A stretch of DNA of 64,000 nt from Halorussus limi (GTDB lineage Archaea; Halobacteriota; Halobacteria; Halobacteriales; Haladaptataceae): positions 2,001,626 through 2,065,625 of the forward strand of contig NZ_CP096659.1 in assembly GCF_023238205.1 (NCBI RefSeq), given 5' to 3'. Of the stretch, positions 8,273-17,358 are shown one piece after another. Position 1 is the first letter of the stretch. Each line of letters starts with the position of its first letter. The notes beneath the pieces are model-generated. The model did not search any database. It saw nothing but the letters and a program-made list of their open reading frames with translations, and was not told the origin of the DNA. The position numbers and the translations under genes were made by a program.

Positions 8273-9010
8273 TTATCCCGACTGAAGACCCGCCTCGGCC
8301 AGCGCGTCGTTGAGGTCCGCCCGGACCTGTTCGCCGCGCTCGCGGTCCATCGCGGTCGTGACGACCCGGTTCTCCTGCACGCTCGACCCGTCGCGCAGGA
8401 GCATGCGGACGTTGCCGTTCTCGTCGGCCCGGGTCGCCTTCGCCCGGACTCCGGTCCGACTGCCGGACCCGCCGGCGTCGATGGGACCGGGGATTATCTT
8501 CTTGACGTGGGGGTGGCCCGCGACGGTCTGGATGGCGGTCCGGCCCGCCCGGTCGCCGATGAGCGTGGAGTGACTCCCGCCCAGTTTCTCGGCCGGAGTC
8601 GCCTCCACGACCTCTAACGCCCGGTCGTTCCGGCGCGCGAGGACGGTTTCGACCGCGCCGTCGCCCTCCCCGCCGTCGCCGATGCGGTAGAACGAGTGGT
8701 GGAGTTGGCTCCGGGTCGCCCGAAGCACGTCGCGGTCGCCCGCGGCGTACACCTCGTCGGGGCGCTTGCGCCGCACCTCGTCGGCGACCCGGCCCGCGAA
8801 GTTCCGGAGTTCCACGACGCCCGCCTCGCCGCCGTCCTCGGGCGTGGTCGTGACGTGGGTCTCGCCGACCACTTCCTCGTCGTCGAGCATCGTCAGCGTC
8901 GCGCGGTCCCGGTCGAGTTCCAGCACCACGGCGTCGGCGTTGGGCGTCCGACAGACCAGACAGTAGTCGCCCGGTCGTTCGAGGCGAGACGCGCACTGCC
9001 GACACTCCAT
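8273..9010 (-). CDS. DUF2103-type protein with N-terminal zinc ribbon (245 aa)
   Basis: Starts with a four-cysteine zinc ribbon (MECRQCASRLERPGDYCLVC). It continues with a core containing GGSHSTLIGDRAGRTA and HPHVKKIIPGPIDAGG, the kind of conserved block found in the archaeal DUF2103 family. The C-terminal region (VRMLLRDGSSVQENRVVTT) is a small beta-rich domain. The biochemical role is not established; the basic/His motif suggests a nucleic-acid or phosphate ligand. The start is placed at 9010, at the first residue of the zinc ribbon; the frame is open further upstream without family-like sequence. Confidence 0.75.
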   Translation of the reverse strand: MECRQCASRLERPGDYCLVCRTPNADAVVLELDRDRATLTMLDDEEVVGETHVTTTPEDGGEAGVVELRNFAGRVADEVRRKRPDEVYAAGDRDVLRATRSQLHHSFYRIGDGGEGDGAVETVLARRNDRALEVVEATPAEKLGGSHSTLIGDRAGRTAIQTVAGHPHVKKIIPGPIDAGGSGSRTGVRAKATRADENGNVRMLLRDGSSVQENRVVTTAMDRERGEQVRADLNDALAEAGLQSG

Positions 9011-9072
9011 GTCCGGACCTAACTCGGATGCGGATTTAACTCCCTTGCTTTCCCCACATCGACCGACAGGAG

Positions 9073-9453
9073 TTAGCTCGCCCGCGTGGTCTCGGACTCC
9101 GTCCCGGTCTCGGCCTCGGCCTCGACCGGCGGGCCGGGGAGTTCGGTCCCGCAGTTCTGGCAGTAACTCGCGTCGGGCGACACCGACGCCCCGCACTCCG
9201 GACAGGCGGTGCCCTCGCGCACGACCCGGCGCTGGGCGTCGTTCAGGTACTTGTACCCGCCGTAGACGAGGTTGACGAGACCGAACGACCACCATCCCGT
9301 GAGGACGGCCAGAATCAGATGGACGGCGAGGTTCCCGACGTTGCGTTTGACGAGGACGACTCGCTCGGGCGTCTCCGACTCTATCTTCCAGCCGCGAGCG
9401 ATGGCGTCGTCGATTTCGCGCTGGAGGTTCTCGCTTCTGTTGGCGTAACTCAT
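9073..9453 (-). CDS. Zinc-ribbon membrane protein (126 aa)
   Basis: Soluble N-terminal helix (SENLQREIDDAIARGWKIES) and a beta hairpin, then a hydrophobic stretch (about residues 40-62), then a C-terminal double-CxxC zinc ribbon (CPECGASVSPDASYCQNC) and a Thr/Glu-rich tail. Haloarchaea have many such proteins of unknown function. The start at 9453 (MSYANRSE) is preferred; the upstream extension is Arg-rich and looks untranslated. It lies 53 bases from truD on the same strand and may share its transcript. Confidence 0.65.
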   Translation of the reverse strand: MSYANRSENLQREIDDAIARGWKIESETPERVVLVKRNVGNLAVHLILAVLTGWWSFGLVNLVYGGYKYLNDAQRRVVREGTACPECGASVSPDASYCQNCGTELPGPPVEAEAETGTESETTRAS

Positions 9454-9506
9454 CTCCGACCGGATACGACGGCTTCGGGGATATCGTTTGAGGCCCCGGC
9501 GCGGAC

Positions 9507-10844
9507 TCACTCCTCGGCGGGGTCGGTCTTCAGGAACTCCCGGAGGACGACCGTGGCGTACGACCCCTTCGGGAGCGTGAACTCGAAGGTCAGGGGGTCG
9601 CGCTCGATTCCGAGGTCGGTCCGGACCAGAACTGCACGCCGGGTGCCCGTCGAGTGGAACTCGCCCGGCAGGTCGAAGTCGTCCGATTCGAGGGCCAACT
9701 CCTCCAGCACCTCGCGCTCGATTTCTCCGGGTTCGCCCTCCGCAAGTTCGGTCTCAGTCCCCACGAGCGGCGCGGTCACGAACGCTCGGCCGCGCTCGCA
9801 GTGGCGTGCGACCGTCTCGACCCGGCGCTCGGTCACGCGCTGCTCGCGGTCGGGGTCGGGGAGTTCGACGCCGTCGACCGTCTCGGCGAAGCAGGCCACG
9901 TCGCCCGCCACCGGGCGGTGGAACGGAAGCCCGCGAGAGAGTCGCTCGCTCAGGATTCTGTTGAAGGCGTACGACTGGGCCGCGTTGACGAACAGGCGTT
10001 GGAGGTTCGAGGGCACGGCTTCGAGCGCCGCCCGGAAGTCCTCGGGCCGGTCGCCGCCCGACTCGACCAACCGGTTCGCCATCGCGCGCTCGAAGCCGAG
10101 TCGCGCGGGGATAGCGTCGAGCGCGGCCTGCCAGTCGCGCTCCTCGAAGGCGGCGGCGGCCTCGCGCCGGGCGCGCTGGCTGTCCTCGGGTTCGGTCTCG
10201 TATGGGTCGGCGACGTAGGCCCGGACCGCCTCCTCCCACTCGCCGCGGACGACGCGGAGACCCACCTCGTGGGTGACGGGGCGGCGACTCCCGAACCGCT
10301 GCTGGCCGAAGAAGTTGGGGACGCCGACCGCGCCCGGAGACTCGTCGGCCCACTCCGCTAGCTCCTCGCGAATCTCCCCGGCGTTCTCGGGACGCTCGGG
10401 GTCACTGACCGCAATCTCGAACTCGTTGCCCGCGAGGTCACCGAACTGGAGTCCGCGCCCCGCGCGGCCCAACACTTCGATATCGGCGTCGTAGACGGAC
10501 ACGTCCGCGAGGTCCGACTCGTCGACCTTCCGGAGGGTGAAAAGCTGGGTCGTGACGGCGTACTTGTCCTTGGTTCCGGCCCACGAGACGCGCTCGCGGC
10601 TGATTCCCAGCGCGTCGGCGAGTCGCTTTGCGAAGTCGTTGGTGTCCCACTCCCGGAGGGTCGCCCGGACGACGAGGTGGGGGTACGACCCGGGGTCGGC
10701 GTCGGCGGGTTCGGCGTCGAACCGCTCGATTTCGCGGACCCGGAAGTCCTCGGGAGAGGCCCTGAGCCGACCGCCGACGCCGTCCGCGTCGCTGACGAAG
10801 GATTCGATGCCGACCGCCCGCTCGACTGGGTACGCCTCGCGCAT
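9507..10844 (-). CDS. truD: tRNA pseudouridine(13) synthase TruD
   Basis: TruD-family enzyme that converts U13 in tRNA to pseudouridine. The protein is 445 residues. The catalytic motif is present as [11 protein letters not shown], whose Asp is the nucleophile, preceded by the RNA-binding block [21 protein letters not shown]. The TruD-specific insertion domain follows, with [18 protein letters not shown], the classic NxFGxQRFG signature. The start at 10844 gives [16 protein letters not shown], as expected; upstream codons are unlike the family. The gene precedes the zinc-ribbon membrane protein gene leftward. Confidence 0.93.
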   Translation of the reverse strand: MREAYPVERAVGIESFVSDADGVGGRLRASPEDFRVREIERFDAEPADADPGSYPHLVVRATLREWDTNDFAKRLADALGISRERVSWAGTKDKYAVTTQLFTLRKVDESDLADVSVYDADIEVLGRAGRGLQFGDLAGNEFEIAVSDPERPENAGEIREELAEWADESPGAVGVPNFFGQQRFGSRRPVTHEVGLRVVRGEWEEAVRAYVADPYETEPEDSQRARREAAAAFEERDWQAALDAIPARLGFERAMANRLVESGGDRPEDFRAALEAVPSNLQRLFVNAAQSYAFNRILSERLSRGLPFHRPVAGDVACFAETVDGVELPDPDREQRVTERRVETVARHCERGRAFVTAPLVGTETELAEGEPGEIEREVLEELALESDDFDLPGEFHSTGTRRAVLVRTDLGIERDPLTFEFTLPKGSYATVVLREFLKTDPAEE

Positions 10845-10997
10845 TCGACCGTGCTTGGTGGTCGGGGCGCTTGTATCTGACTTCCTGCGACGGGTACGGA
10901 TTAGATTCTCGAACCGGACTGTCCTCGCCGGAAGGACTACTTGGTCTCGGAAAGTCCCCGCCACTCGGTGGACTAATCGGCGTGCTTCGACGAAAAT

Positions 10998-11336
10998 TCA
11001 GTACAGCGAGAGGTGGCCCGTCACCTTGTCCACGATGTCGTCGTCGGCCGGACCGACCGCCAGCGCCGTGACCGTGCCCGGGTCGAGTTGAGTGTGGCCC
11101 GCGTCGCGGACGATGGCGTGGGGAATCCCCTCGGCGCGGGCCTTCTCGGCGAGTTCGAAGAGTTCGTTCTCGCCGTTGCCCTTCACGACGACCTTCTTCT
11201 GACCTCCGCCCTTCCACTCCTTTCGGGCCTTCGTTCCGGTGTCCTCGTAAGCCGACAGCGAGGCGTGGGCGACCTGCGCGGCCAGCTTTCCTTGGCCCAT
11301 GCCGAGGTCGGCGCGGGCGACGATGGTCTGTTTCAT
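10998..11336 (-). CDS. pth2: Peptidyl-tRNA hydrolase, archaeal/eukaryotic type (Pth2)
   Basis: 112-residue Pth2 enzyme that releases peptides from prematurely dissociated peptidyl-tRNA. The family signature is complete: [20 protein letters not shown] near the N-terminus, AHASLSAY, and the C-terminal block [22 protein letters not shown]. The start at 11336 matches the family length. A 7-bp inverted repeat at 11357-11380 surrounds the TATA region of its promoter. truD follows about 150 bases downstream on the same strand. Confidence 0.93.
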   Translation of the reverse strand: MKQTIVARADLGMGQGKLAAQVAHASLSAYEDTGTKARKEWKGGGQKKVVVKGNGENELFELAEKARAEGIPHAIVRDAGHTQLDPGTVTALAVGPADDDIVDKVTGHLSLY

Positions 11337-11356
11337 ACGACCGAGTCCGGGTGGGA

Positions 11357-11380
11357 CGCGTATAGAAGTAGTGATACGCG
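11357..11380. promoter_or_regulatory. Inverted repeat over the pth2 promoter
   Basis: CGCGTAT (11357-11363) and ATACGCG (11374-11380) are perfect 7-bp arms around ten bases, 20-45 bases upstream of the pth2 ATG. On the minus strand the repeat overlaps the TATA-like TTCTATACG, so a dimeric regulator bound here would be positioned to control transcription. No regulator is identified. Confidence 0.35.
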
Positions 11381-11799
11381 GAAATGGGCTTTTTCTCCCT
11401 CGTCGTGGCTCCGTCGTAACCCTCACTACACGATGGGTTTTGGCGGATGTGCTGGATACAGGACGTGTATCTGTCCATTGGTTACGAACAGACTGACGAG
11501 TTAGTAGTGCAAATCAATCGTCCTGTACTGCTGTTCATTCGACGTTTTCCATGACCAGACGTACGCTCGCCCACGCCGAGGAGTGGACCCGACCGCTGAG
11601 AGAACGGTCGACGGAGAGTAGTCGGTTAACAGCGTCTTGTTAGGTAACATTCGTGGAACAATGACCATCCCTCGGTTATTTTGAGCGCAGTGGGTCAATT
11701 TGTGACTTCCATTGAAATCGTCGGAACAATCCTCGTCGTTTATTGAAAACTGGAGTGAGCGATTACCGGCCCGGAGACGACCGGGCGGAGAGACGAACT
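11381..11799. other. Intergenic stretch, no recognised gene
   Basis: No supported coding frame on either strand, and GC content is lower than in the flanking genes. A TATA-like TTTATTG at about 11738-11744 could promote the downstream Tat-signal gene, leaving a leader of about 35 bases. Confidence 0.3.
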
Positions 11800-12303
11800 A
11801 TGAGCGACGAAGAGACAGAAACAGACGAGCAACGTACAGACGAAGCCCGGCGGTCCTTCCTGAAGAAAGGCGCACTCGCGTCGGGGGCGCTGGCCCTCGG
11901 CGGTAGCGCGATCGACTCCGCCGCGGCGCAAGAGACGACGACGACATCGACACAGGGCGGCATTCAGGCCTTGGTCTTCTCGTACAACTACTACCCGGGG
12001 ACCACGTTCACCGTCGAGGGACAGCTCCCCGGCCCACTGACGCAGGACATACTCGACGGCGTGCAGGACCAAGGAATCTAGGCCATCCCACAGCCCGGGT
12101 CCTACAACGGCTACGTCGTCAGGTATCGGTTCGCCTCCCAAGGACAGACGCAGGGCGGCGCTGGCCAAGGCGGGATTTTCGCGATGATCTTCTCGAAGCA
12201 GTCGCTCCAAAAAGACAACGCGTATCAATTCACCCCGCAGGCCAAAGTCTTGAGCCCGGAACTTAACCTGCTACAGGCGCAGATCAAACAGGCGCTTAAC
12301 TGA
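11800..12303 (+). pseudogene. Tat-signal secreted protein interrupted by an in-frame TAG
   Basis: The 167-residue reading frame starts MSDEETETDEQRTDEARRSF and has a twin-arginine-type signal (RRSFLKKGALASGALALGG) with a cleavage-like AAAQE. It continues with IQALVFSYNYYPGTTFTV. At 12079-12081 the frame meets TAG. Directly after it the same frame runs on for 73 codons with clearly coding sequence (IPQPGSYNGYVVRYRF, then LSPELNLLQAQIKQAL) to a TGA at 12303. A single change from a sense codon such as GAG would explain the TAG. Similar Tat-exported proteins of unknown role are common in haloarchaea. It could be a true nonsense mutation, a sequencing error or readthrough; haloarchaea are not known to decode TAG as pyrrolysine. 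Confidence 0.8.
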
Positions 12304-12510
12304 CGACGAACAGACTGGCGGTAACCAGACGTCTCGCCAATAATCCTCCCCCAATTGCTACACGCTCCGTATTGCTAACCTCCCACTCACCGACTGTGAC
12401 AAACACATTCTCTGTATTCAGGACGCGATTCCATCACACACTGAGTGTTTCGCCACCGCCGCCGAAATCGGACCGCCACGCTTTACCTCCCGCCACCCTC
12501 TGCTACGAGT

Positions 12511-13146
12511 ATGATACTCTCGGACGCCGACATCCTCGACCGGATGGCGGCAGGCGACCTCGTGGTCGAACCGCTCGACGACCCCGAACTCCAGATTCAG
12601 CCGGCGAGCGTGGACCTCCGCCTCGGTCGCGAGTTCTTGGAGTTCCAGCGCACCAACATCCCCTGCATCCACCCGACGAGCGAGCAGGAGGTCTCGGAGT
12701 ACGTCACCGAGACCGTCGTCGAGGAGGGCGACGACTTCATCCTCCACCCCGGCGACTTCGTGCTGGGGACGACCAAAGAACGGGTCGAGATTCCGGCAGA
12801 CCTCATCGCCCACGTCGAGGGTCGGTCGTCGCTCGGTCGCCTCGCCGTCGTCGTCCACGCCACCGCCGGCCTCTGCGACCCCGGCTACGAGGGCCAGATA
12901 ACCCTCGAACTCTCGAATCTGGGCACCGCGCCGGTCGCGCTCGAACCCGGCATGCGCGTGTCCCAGTTGACGTTCACAGAACTCAAGACGCCGGCGGACC
13001 GCCCGTACGGCGAGGACCGCGGGTCGAAGTATCAGGGCCAGTCCGGCCCGCAGGCCTCGCGCATCCAGAGCGACCACGAGTTCGGCGGCGACCAGAAGTC
13101 GGGCGCGGCCGACCCCGCCGACCGACGGGAGTCGGGTGAGAACTGA
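12511..13146 (+). CDS. dcd: dCTP deaminase
   Basis: Deaminates dCTP to dUTP for dTTP synthesis; some archaeal members also hydrolyse dUTP. The 211-residue protein has the family core [27 protein letters not shown] and ITLELSNLG, and an N-terminal [17 protein letters not shown]. The start at 12511 is supported by a TATA-like CTTTACC about 30 bases upstream (12478-12487) and by the conserved N-terminus. The stop overlaps the ATG of the HTH-ThiN gene by one base, so the two are co-translated. Confidence 0.92.
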   Translation: MILSDADILDRMAAGDLVVEPLDDPELQIQPASVDLRLGREFLEFQRTNIPCIHPTSEQEVSEYVTETVVEEGDDFILHPGDFVLGTTKERVEIPADLIAHVEGRSSLGRLAVVVHATAGLCDPGYEGQITLELSNLGTAPVALEPGMRVSQLTFTELKTPADRPYGEDRGSKYQGQSGPQASRIQSDHEFGGDQKSGAADPADRRESGEN

Positions 13147-14045
13147 TGCGGTTCGCCGAGGAGATAGTGGTCGAGGAGTTCCTCCCGACGGTCCGGTCGA
13201 TGCTGGCCGAGGACCTGCGCGACCGGGGACTGACCCAGAGCGAGGTGGCGGACCTGCTGGGCATCAGTCAGAGCGCGGTGTCGAAGTACGCCAACGGGGA
13301 GGTCGAGCGCAACGAGCGCATCCTCGCCGACGAGCGCGTCGTGAACCTCGTCGGCCGACTCGGCGAGGGACTGGCCGAGGGGACGACGAGCAGGGTCGAG
13401 GCGCTGGTCGAAATCGAGATTCTGATTCGGCGACTCGAGAACCGCGACCTCATCGCCGAGATTCACGAGGCCGAGATGCCGGAACTCGCGGGCCACGGCG
13501 GCGACTTCGACGTTCACGACCCCGAGGGCGACCTCCGGACGACCGAGCGCGTCCGGTCGTCGCTCCGCCGGGGCCTGACCATCGTCGAGAGTTCGAGCGG
13601 ATTCGCGTCGCTCATCCCCGCGGTGGGGTCGAACCTCTGTGAGTGTACGCCCGACGCCGACGGCATCGACGACGTGGCCGGCGTCCCCGGCCGCATCTTC
13701 GACGTGAAGGGGCAGGCGACCATCCCCTCCGAACCCGAGTTCGGCGTGAGCGAACACGTCGCCTCGCTCCTGCTGGCCGCGCGCCGGAACGGGAGCGACG
13801 CCAACGCCGCGCTGAACGTCCGGTACGACCCGGACATCGTGGCGGCGCTCGAAGACGCGGGCCACGTCACCGCCGAGTTCGAGGCCGAGTACGACGACAT
13901 CGGCGCGGTGGTCGCGGCGGCCCTCGACGCGACGCCCGACGCCACGGTCCTCTACCACACCGGCGGCTACGGCGTCGAACCCATCGTCTACCTGCTCGGC
14001 GACGACGCCGAGGCGGTCGCGGAGATGGCGCGCAACCTCCTCTAA
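13146..14045 (+). CDS. HTH-ThiN protein, probable ThiR-like thiamine regulator (299 aa)
   Basis: The N-terminal 100 residues include a Cro/XRE-like helix-turn-helix (LTQSEVADLLGISQSAVSKYANG). Residues of about 120-299 form a ThiN domain (HVASLLLAARRNGSDANAAL, GAVVAAAL, LYHTGGYGVEPIVYLLG). ThiN catalyses thiamine phosphate synthesis in ThiD-ThiN fusions. Standalone HTH-ThiN proteins are known as ThiR, in which ThiN acts as a thiamine-phosphate sensor. The HTH fusion here favours regulation over catalysis. A thi4 gene lies 22 kb away in the same window (36096-37025) and is a plausible target. Overlapping translation with dcd is unexplained. Confidence 0.82.
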   Translation: MRFAEEIVVEEFLPTVRSMLAEDLRDRGLTQSEVADLLGISQSAVSKYANGEVERNERILADERVVNLVGRLGEGLAEGTTSRVEALVEIEILIRRLENRDLIAEIHEAEMPELAGHGGDFDVHDPEGDLRTTERVRSSLRRGLTIVESSSGFASLIPAVGSNLCECTPDADGIDDVAGVPGRIFDVKGQATIPSEPEFGVSEHVASLLLAARRNGSDANAALNVRYDPDIVAALEDAGHVTAEFEAEYDDIGAVVAAALDATPDATVLYHTGGYGVEPIVYLLGDDAEAVAEMARNLL

Positions 14046-14061
14046 TCCGGCGCTCGCCGTA

Positions 14062-14310
14062 CTACTCCAGCGGCCGATTCCGCAGGAGAATCTCGCCGTC
14101 GTCTCGCTCGTCCACCCACTCCGACTGGAGCGAGAAGGCGTCGTCGTCGGCCTCGTGGCTCCCCCAGTCGAGTTTGGCCTTCAGTTCCTCGCCCAGACTG
14201 GGGTCGGGTTCGACGTACGCGTCGCCGTCCCGGACCTCGGTCACGACGCCGATTTTCTGCCGGTCGGCGTCGAACACGGACGCGCCCTCGTCTGCTTCGG
14301 TGAACTCCAT
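14062..14310 (-). CDS. PRC-barrel-like small protein, copy A (82 aa)
   Basis: Acidic protein starting MEFTEADEGASVFDADRQKI, with GVVTEVRDGDAYVEPDPSLG and a final EILLRNRPLE strand. The order of beta strands matches the PRC-barrel fold (a small beta-barrel used as an adaptor in RNA processing and photosynthetic proteins). It resembles the 80-residue protein at 14591-14833 along its length and is probably its paralogue. The ATG at 14310 is preferred; the open frame further upstream lacks family-like sequence. Function unknown. Confidence 0.65.
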   Translation of the reverse strand: MEFTEADEGASVFDADRQKIGVVTEVRDGDAYVEPDPSLGEELKAKLDWGSHEADDDAFSLQSEWVDERDDGEILLRNRPLE

Positions 14311-14497
14311 ACCCCCGCGTTCGACGCCCTCGGGGAAGACGGCTACGGCCACGCGGACGAATCCGGGCGACTCCGGCCGCACGTGGCGGAGATTCGACCG
14401 GGAGCCTTCGCCGCGGAGATTCGCCCGGAAGTTCTCGCGGCGGGGTTCCGACCGCCGCGGAGTTCGGTCGCAGCCGTCGGCGGTACTTCGGAAGAAA

Positions 14498-14525
14498 CGT
14501 ATATATTTCTCTGAAACAGAAATTT
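14498..14525. promoter_or_regulatory. AT-rich palindromic promoter-like site
   Basis: A sharp AT-rich island in GC-rich DNA. ATTTCT (14505-14510) and AGAAAT (14518-14523) form an inverted repeat overlapping a TATA-like ATATATA (about 14500-14507). It could be the promoter, with an operator, of the PRC-barrel gene to its left (leader about 165 bases) or of a short transcript to the right. Confidence 0.3.
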
Positions 14526-14590
14526 ATTTGGCAGGGGCTTCTATATCGTGCTTCCGACCAGCGAGAACGGAGTCCGCCGACCCGCGGCGG

Positions 14591-14833
14591 CTACGACTTC
14601 ACGTCGAGAACGAGTCGGTCGTCGGTGATGTCGGCGACGCTCTCGTCGTGGACCGCGTACGTTCGCTCGTCGATGCCACCCTGCGGGAGTCGCGTCTGCA
14701 TCTCCTCTACGGTCTCCTCGTCGGCGCTGACGTGGGCCGCGCCGTGGTGAACGTCGACCACGGTGCCGACCTCCTCTCCCTCGGCGTCCACGACCGTCTT
14801 GTCCACGTCGTCCTCGGTGAGCGCGACTGTCAT
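14591..14833 (-). CDS. PRC-barrel-like small protein, copy B (80 aa)
   Basis: Begins MTVALTEDDVDKTVVDAEGE and follows the same strand pattern as copy A: TEDDVDKTVVDAEGEEVGTV here versus TEADEGASVFDADRQKIGVV there. Both end with a strand-like V/L-rich tail. The likeliest reading is a PRC-barrel or related beta-barrel domain of unknown partner. The two paralogues point in the same direction, separated by 280 bases containing the AT-rich palindrome. Confidence 0.65.
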   Translation of the reverse strand: MTVALTEDDVDKTVVDAEGEEVGTVVDVHHGAAHVSADEETVEEMQTRLPQGGIDERTYAVHDESVADITDDRLVLDVKS

Positions 14834-14943
14834 GGTGACGGAGTACGGCGTCGCGGTCCTTCAGGTCGGTGGCCGCGGGCTATCGGCGACCGCAGAGACC
14901 GAGCGCCCCATCGGTTTAGTCCCCTGCTGTCGTACGCTCCGAC

Positions 14944-15621
14944 ATGTCACGCGACGCGACCGCGGCGGCACAGCAGTTCTACGGCCGGTGGGCCGACTTC
15001 TACGACCTCCTCGCCCGCTCGACGCCCGGCCTCGGGGACCTCCGGGCGCGGGCGGCCGACGCGCTGGCGCTCGGCCCCGGCGACACCGTGGTCGAGATGG
15101 GGTGTGGCACGGGCGCGAACTTCCCGCACCTCCGCGAGCGGGTGGGACCGTCCGGCCGGGTCGTCGGCGTGGACTTCACGCAGGAGATGCTCGCGCGCGC
15201 CCGCGACCGGGTCCAGCGAGAGGGCTGGCGGAACGTCCACTGCGTCCGGGCCGACGCCACCGAAGTCGAGTTCTGCGAAGCCCCGGACGCCGTCCTCGCC
15301 ACCTTCGTCGTCGGGATGCTCGCGGACCCCGCCGGAGCGGTCGAGCGGTGGGCCGACCGCCTCGCGCCCGGCGGCCGACTCGCGCTGCTCGACGCGGCCC
15401 AGACGACTCGGTGGTTCGGCTGGCCGGTCAATCAGGCGTTCCGCGGCCTCGTCGTCGCCTCGTCGCCCAGCGGGACGGACGCCTACGACGCCCCGCCGTG
15501 GACGGTGCTGGACGGCCGGGTCGCGGCGGCCCGGCGGGCGCTCCGAAAGTGTACCGACGAGACGACGCACAGCGAACACGCGCTCGGAGTGGTCCGAATC
15601 ACGGCCGGGCGCGTGAGCTAA
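14944..15621 (+). CDS. Class I SAM-dependent methyltransferase (225 aa)
   Basis: Rossmann-type methyltransferase. Motif I is VVEMGCGTGANFPHL (about residues 49-63), followed by the acidic post-motif VVGVDFTQEMLARA and motif IV-like DAVLATFVVGMLADP. The layout resembles UbiE/phospholipid methyltransferases, and a small-molecule substrate is likely, but the substrate cannot be named. It stands alone between the PRC-barrel genes and a convergent unknown gene. Confidence 0.85.
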   Translation: MSRDATAAAQQFYGRWADFYDLLARSTPGLGDLRARAADALALGPGDTVVEMGCGTGANFPHLRERVGPSGRVVGVDFTQEMLARARDRVQREGWRNVHCVRADATEVEFCEAPDAVLATFVVGMLADPAGAVERWADRLAPGGRLALLDAAQTTRWFGWPVNQAFRGLVVASSPSGTDAYDAPPWTVLDGRVAAARRALRKCTDETTHSEHALGVVRITAGRVS

Positions 15622-15847
15622 TCGGGCCTCCAATCGGGTCTCGCCGCCAGAAGGGTCCAGTCGGGTAGTGGTCGGGGATACCAGCCCCGGACGACAGTAC
15701 TGACTGGCCAGAGTCGCAGTGTCGCCGGTTCGAGTTGGGTGCGCGACGCGAATAAACCGGTCCCATCGGACACTCGGCGTCTGTCAGACCGCGCCCGAAT
15801 CGAGAACTGGGGCCGTGAGCGGAGGGCCGACGGACTGAGCGGCCGGG

Positions 15848-16603
15848 CTACCCGTAGAGTTCGGCGTGTCGCTCGCAGAACTCGGGGTCGCGCAGTTGGG
15901 CCGCGACCACGCCCGGTTGTCGGTGCGGGTTCGAGAGCCGACACCCCGACTCGTCGCAGAACCCCTCGCCCGTGCGCCAGCAGTGGACCGTCTGCAGGAC
16001 GTAGCCCTTCAGCGCCTCGGTCGTCCGGGGGTCGCCTTCGACCAGAAACTCGCCCTCGACTTCGTTCTCCAGCACCTCGCGGGGCGGCGCGTCGCCCGAG
16101 AGCAACGCCGTCTTCCGCTTGGCCTCGTAGTACGCCTCGGGCTTGGCGGGCGCTTCGTAGAGGCCCGGAATCGAGACGAGCGCGGGTTGGCCGAGGACGT
16201 TCACGCGCTTGTGCCACCGGCCGTCGTGGTCGCCCCACGTCCCGACGGCCCTGTCCAGCAGGGCGACGTGGAGGTGGTCGAGCGCGCGTTCGCCGTCGGG
16301 AATCGCAGGGTTGAGCGCGCGCTGGAGCGCCGCGCCGTCGTAGAGGACGCCGCCAGCGCGCTCGGGGTGGTCGAGCGCCCGCTCCTCGTACCGGACGACG
16401 CCGAGCATCGCGTTGCCGGTCTCACGCTCGAACGGCGAGAGGACGCGGGCCTCCGCGAACCGCTCGGGCAACTCGTCGGTGCGGTGTTCGTCCAGAAACC
16501 GGTCGCGCACCGCGACCGACTCGTCGATTCGGTCGCGGAGCCAGTCGGCTATCTCGTCGGCGTCCGCGGCGGTCGTCGGGGTGCGGTAGAGCGTTACCGC
16601 CAT
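15848..16603 (-). CDS. Archaeal protein of unknown function with Cys/His cluster (251 aa)
   Basis: Starts MAVTLYRTPTTAADADEIAD. The middle carries ALLDRAVGTWGDHDGRWHKRV and VSIPGLYEAPAKPEAYYEAK. The C-terminus holds a probable metal site: CWRTGEGFC, ESGCRLSNPHRQPG and FCERHAELYG. The His- and Cys-rich pattern and the length suggest a metal-dependent enzyme, but I do not recognise the reaction. The ATG at 16603 lies 88 bases from the divergent start of the split nitroreductase gene, so the two share a promoter region. Confidence 0.6.
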   Translation of the reverse strand: MAVTLYRTPTTAADADEIADWLRDRIDESVAVRDRFLDEHRTDELPERFAEARVLSPFERETGNAMLGVVRYEERALDHPERAGGVLYDGAALQRALNPAIPDGERALDHLHVALLDRAVGTWGDHDGRWHKRVNVLGQPALVSIPGLYEAPAKPEAYYEAKRKTALLSGDAPPREVLENEVEGEFLVEGDPRTTEALKGYVLQTVHCWRTGEGFCDESGCRLSNPHRQPGVVAAQLRDPEFCERHAELYG

Positions 16604-16691
16604 ATTATGGGGTTGTACCACTGGGAGAAACACGTTGCGGTTCGGCACACCACGGCAACCCATAAGTGTCGTCTCAGCGAACAGGTTGCCG

Positions 16692-17264
16692 ATGGTGGGC
16701 GCTCCCGAGTACCACGAACGCACGAAGCACGCTCCGAGCGATTTCGAGAACGTCGACTTCGAACTCGACTTCGAAACGCTTCCGCGGCCGTTCAAGACCT
16801 ACCGCGACCACCCGTCGGTGGACCTCTCCGCAGCGACGGCACCGGTCCGACCGGCGCTCTCCGCGGTCGCCGAGTCCGGGGCCGACCCGCTCGCGGACAC
16901 CGACCAGACGGCCCGCGACCGCGTCGACGCCGAGACGGTCGCCTCGCTGTGCTACTACGCCGCAGGCGTCAAGGGCGAGCGCGACCACCCGGCCGGCGAG
17001 GTCGGCCACCCGACGTACTACCGGATGGCGTCCTGCACGGGCAACCTCCACCACATCGACGTCTACGCGGTCTGCGCCGACCTCGACGGTCTCGACGCCG
17101 GCGTCTACCACTTCGACCCCGCGACGTTCTCGCTGGACGTCCTCCGAGAGGGCGACCACCGCGGCGTCCTCGCGGCGGCCACGGGCGACGACACCGGCGT
17201 CGCGGACGCGCCGGTCACCCTCGCGCTCACCTCCGAGTGGTGGCGCAACGCGTGGAAGTCCTAA
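16692..17264 (+). pseudogene. SagB-type nitroreductase/dehydrogenase, 5' half split by the integrated element
   Basis: Starts MVGAPEYHERTKHAPSDFEN and contains nitroreductase features (SLCYYAAGVKGE, RMASCTGNLHHIDVYAV, GVYHFDP). It breaks off after TSEWWRNAWK: the next codons, from the element, give Ser and a TAA at 17262-17264. The 3' half resumes at 34944 with NAWKYRERTYRH. Joining the halves through the shared 13-bp repeat restores an uninterrupted frame of 520 codons, a normal length for haloarchaeal SagB-type proteins with two FMN-nitroreductase domains. The family makes or oxidises azoline rings in modified peptides, but many members have unknown substrates. The product is presumably inactive while the element is integrated. 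Confidence 0.92.
17247..17259 (+). repeat. Left attachment site (attL) core
   Basis: AACGCGTGGAAGT, identical to 34935-34947. It is part of the codons Asn-Ala-Trp-Lys-Tyr of the interrupted nitroreductase gene; the final T is shared by TCC (left, element) and TAC (right, gene). Direct repeats of this size at both ends are the usual mark of tyrosine-recombinase integration. Confidence 0.9.
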
Positions 17265-17358
17265 TTGACTCGCGGGGAAACAAACAACGCGATACTATAC
17301 TGTCACGATACCCGCCGGTAACGACGACTTGAGACAACACGAAAAAGAGCGCGCAGGT

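Noticed and set aside
11501-11698. 65-codon minus-strand frame between pth2 and the Tat-signal gene
   Set aside because: No ribosome-binding site, promoter or protein-like pattern; treated as non-coding.
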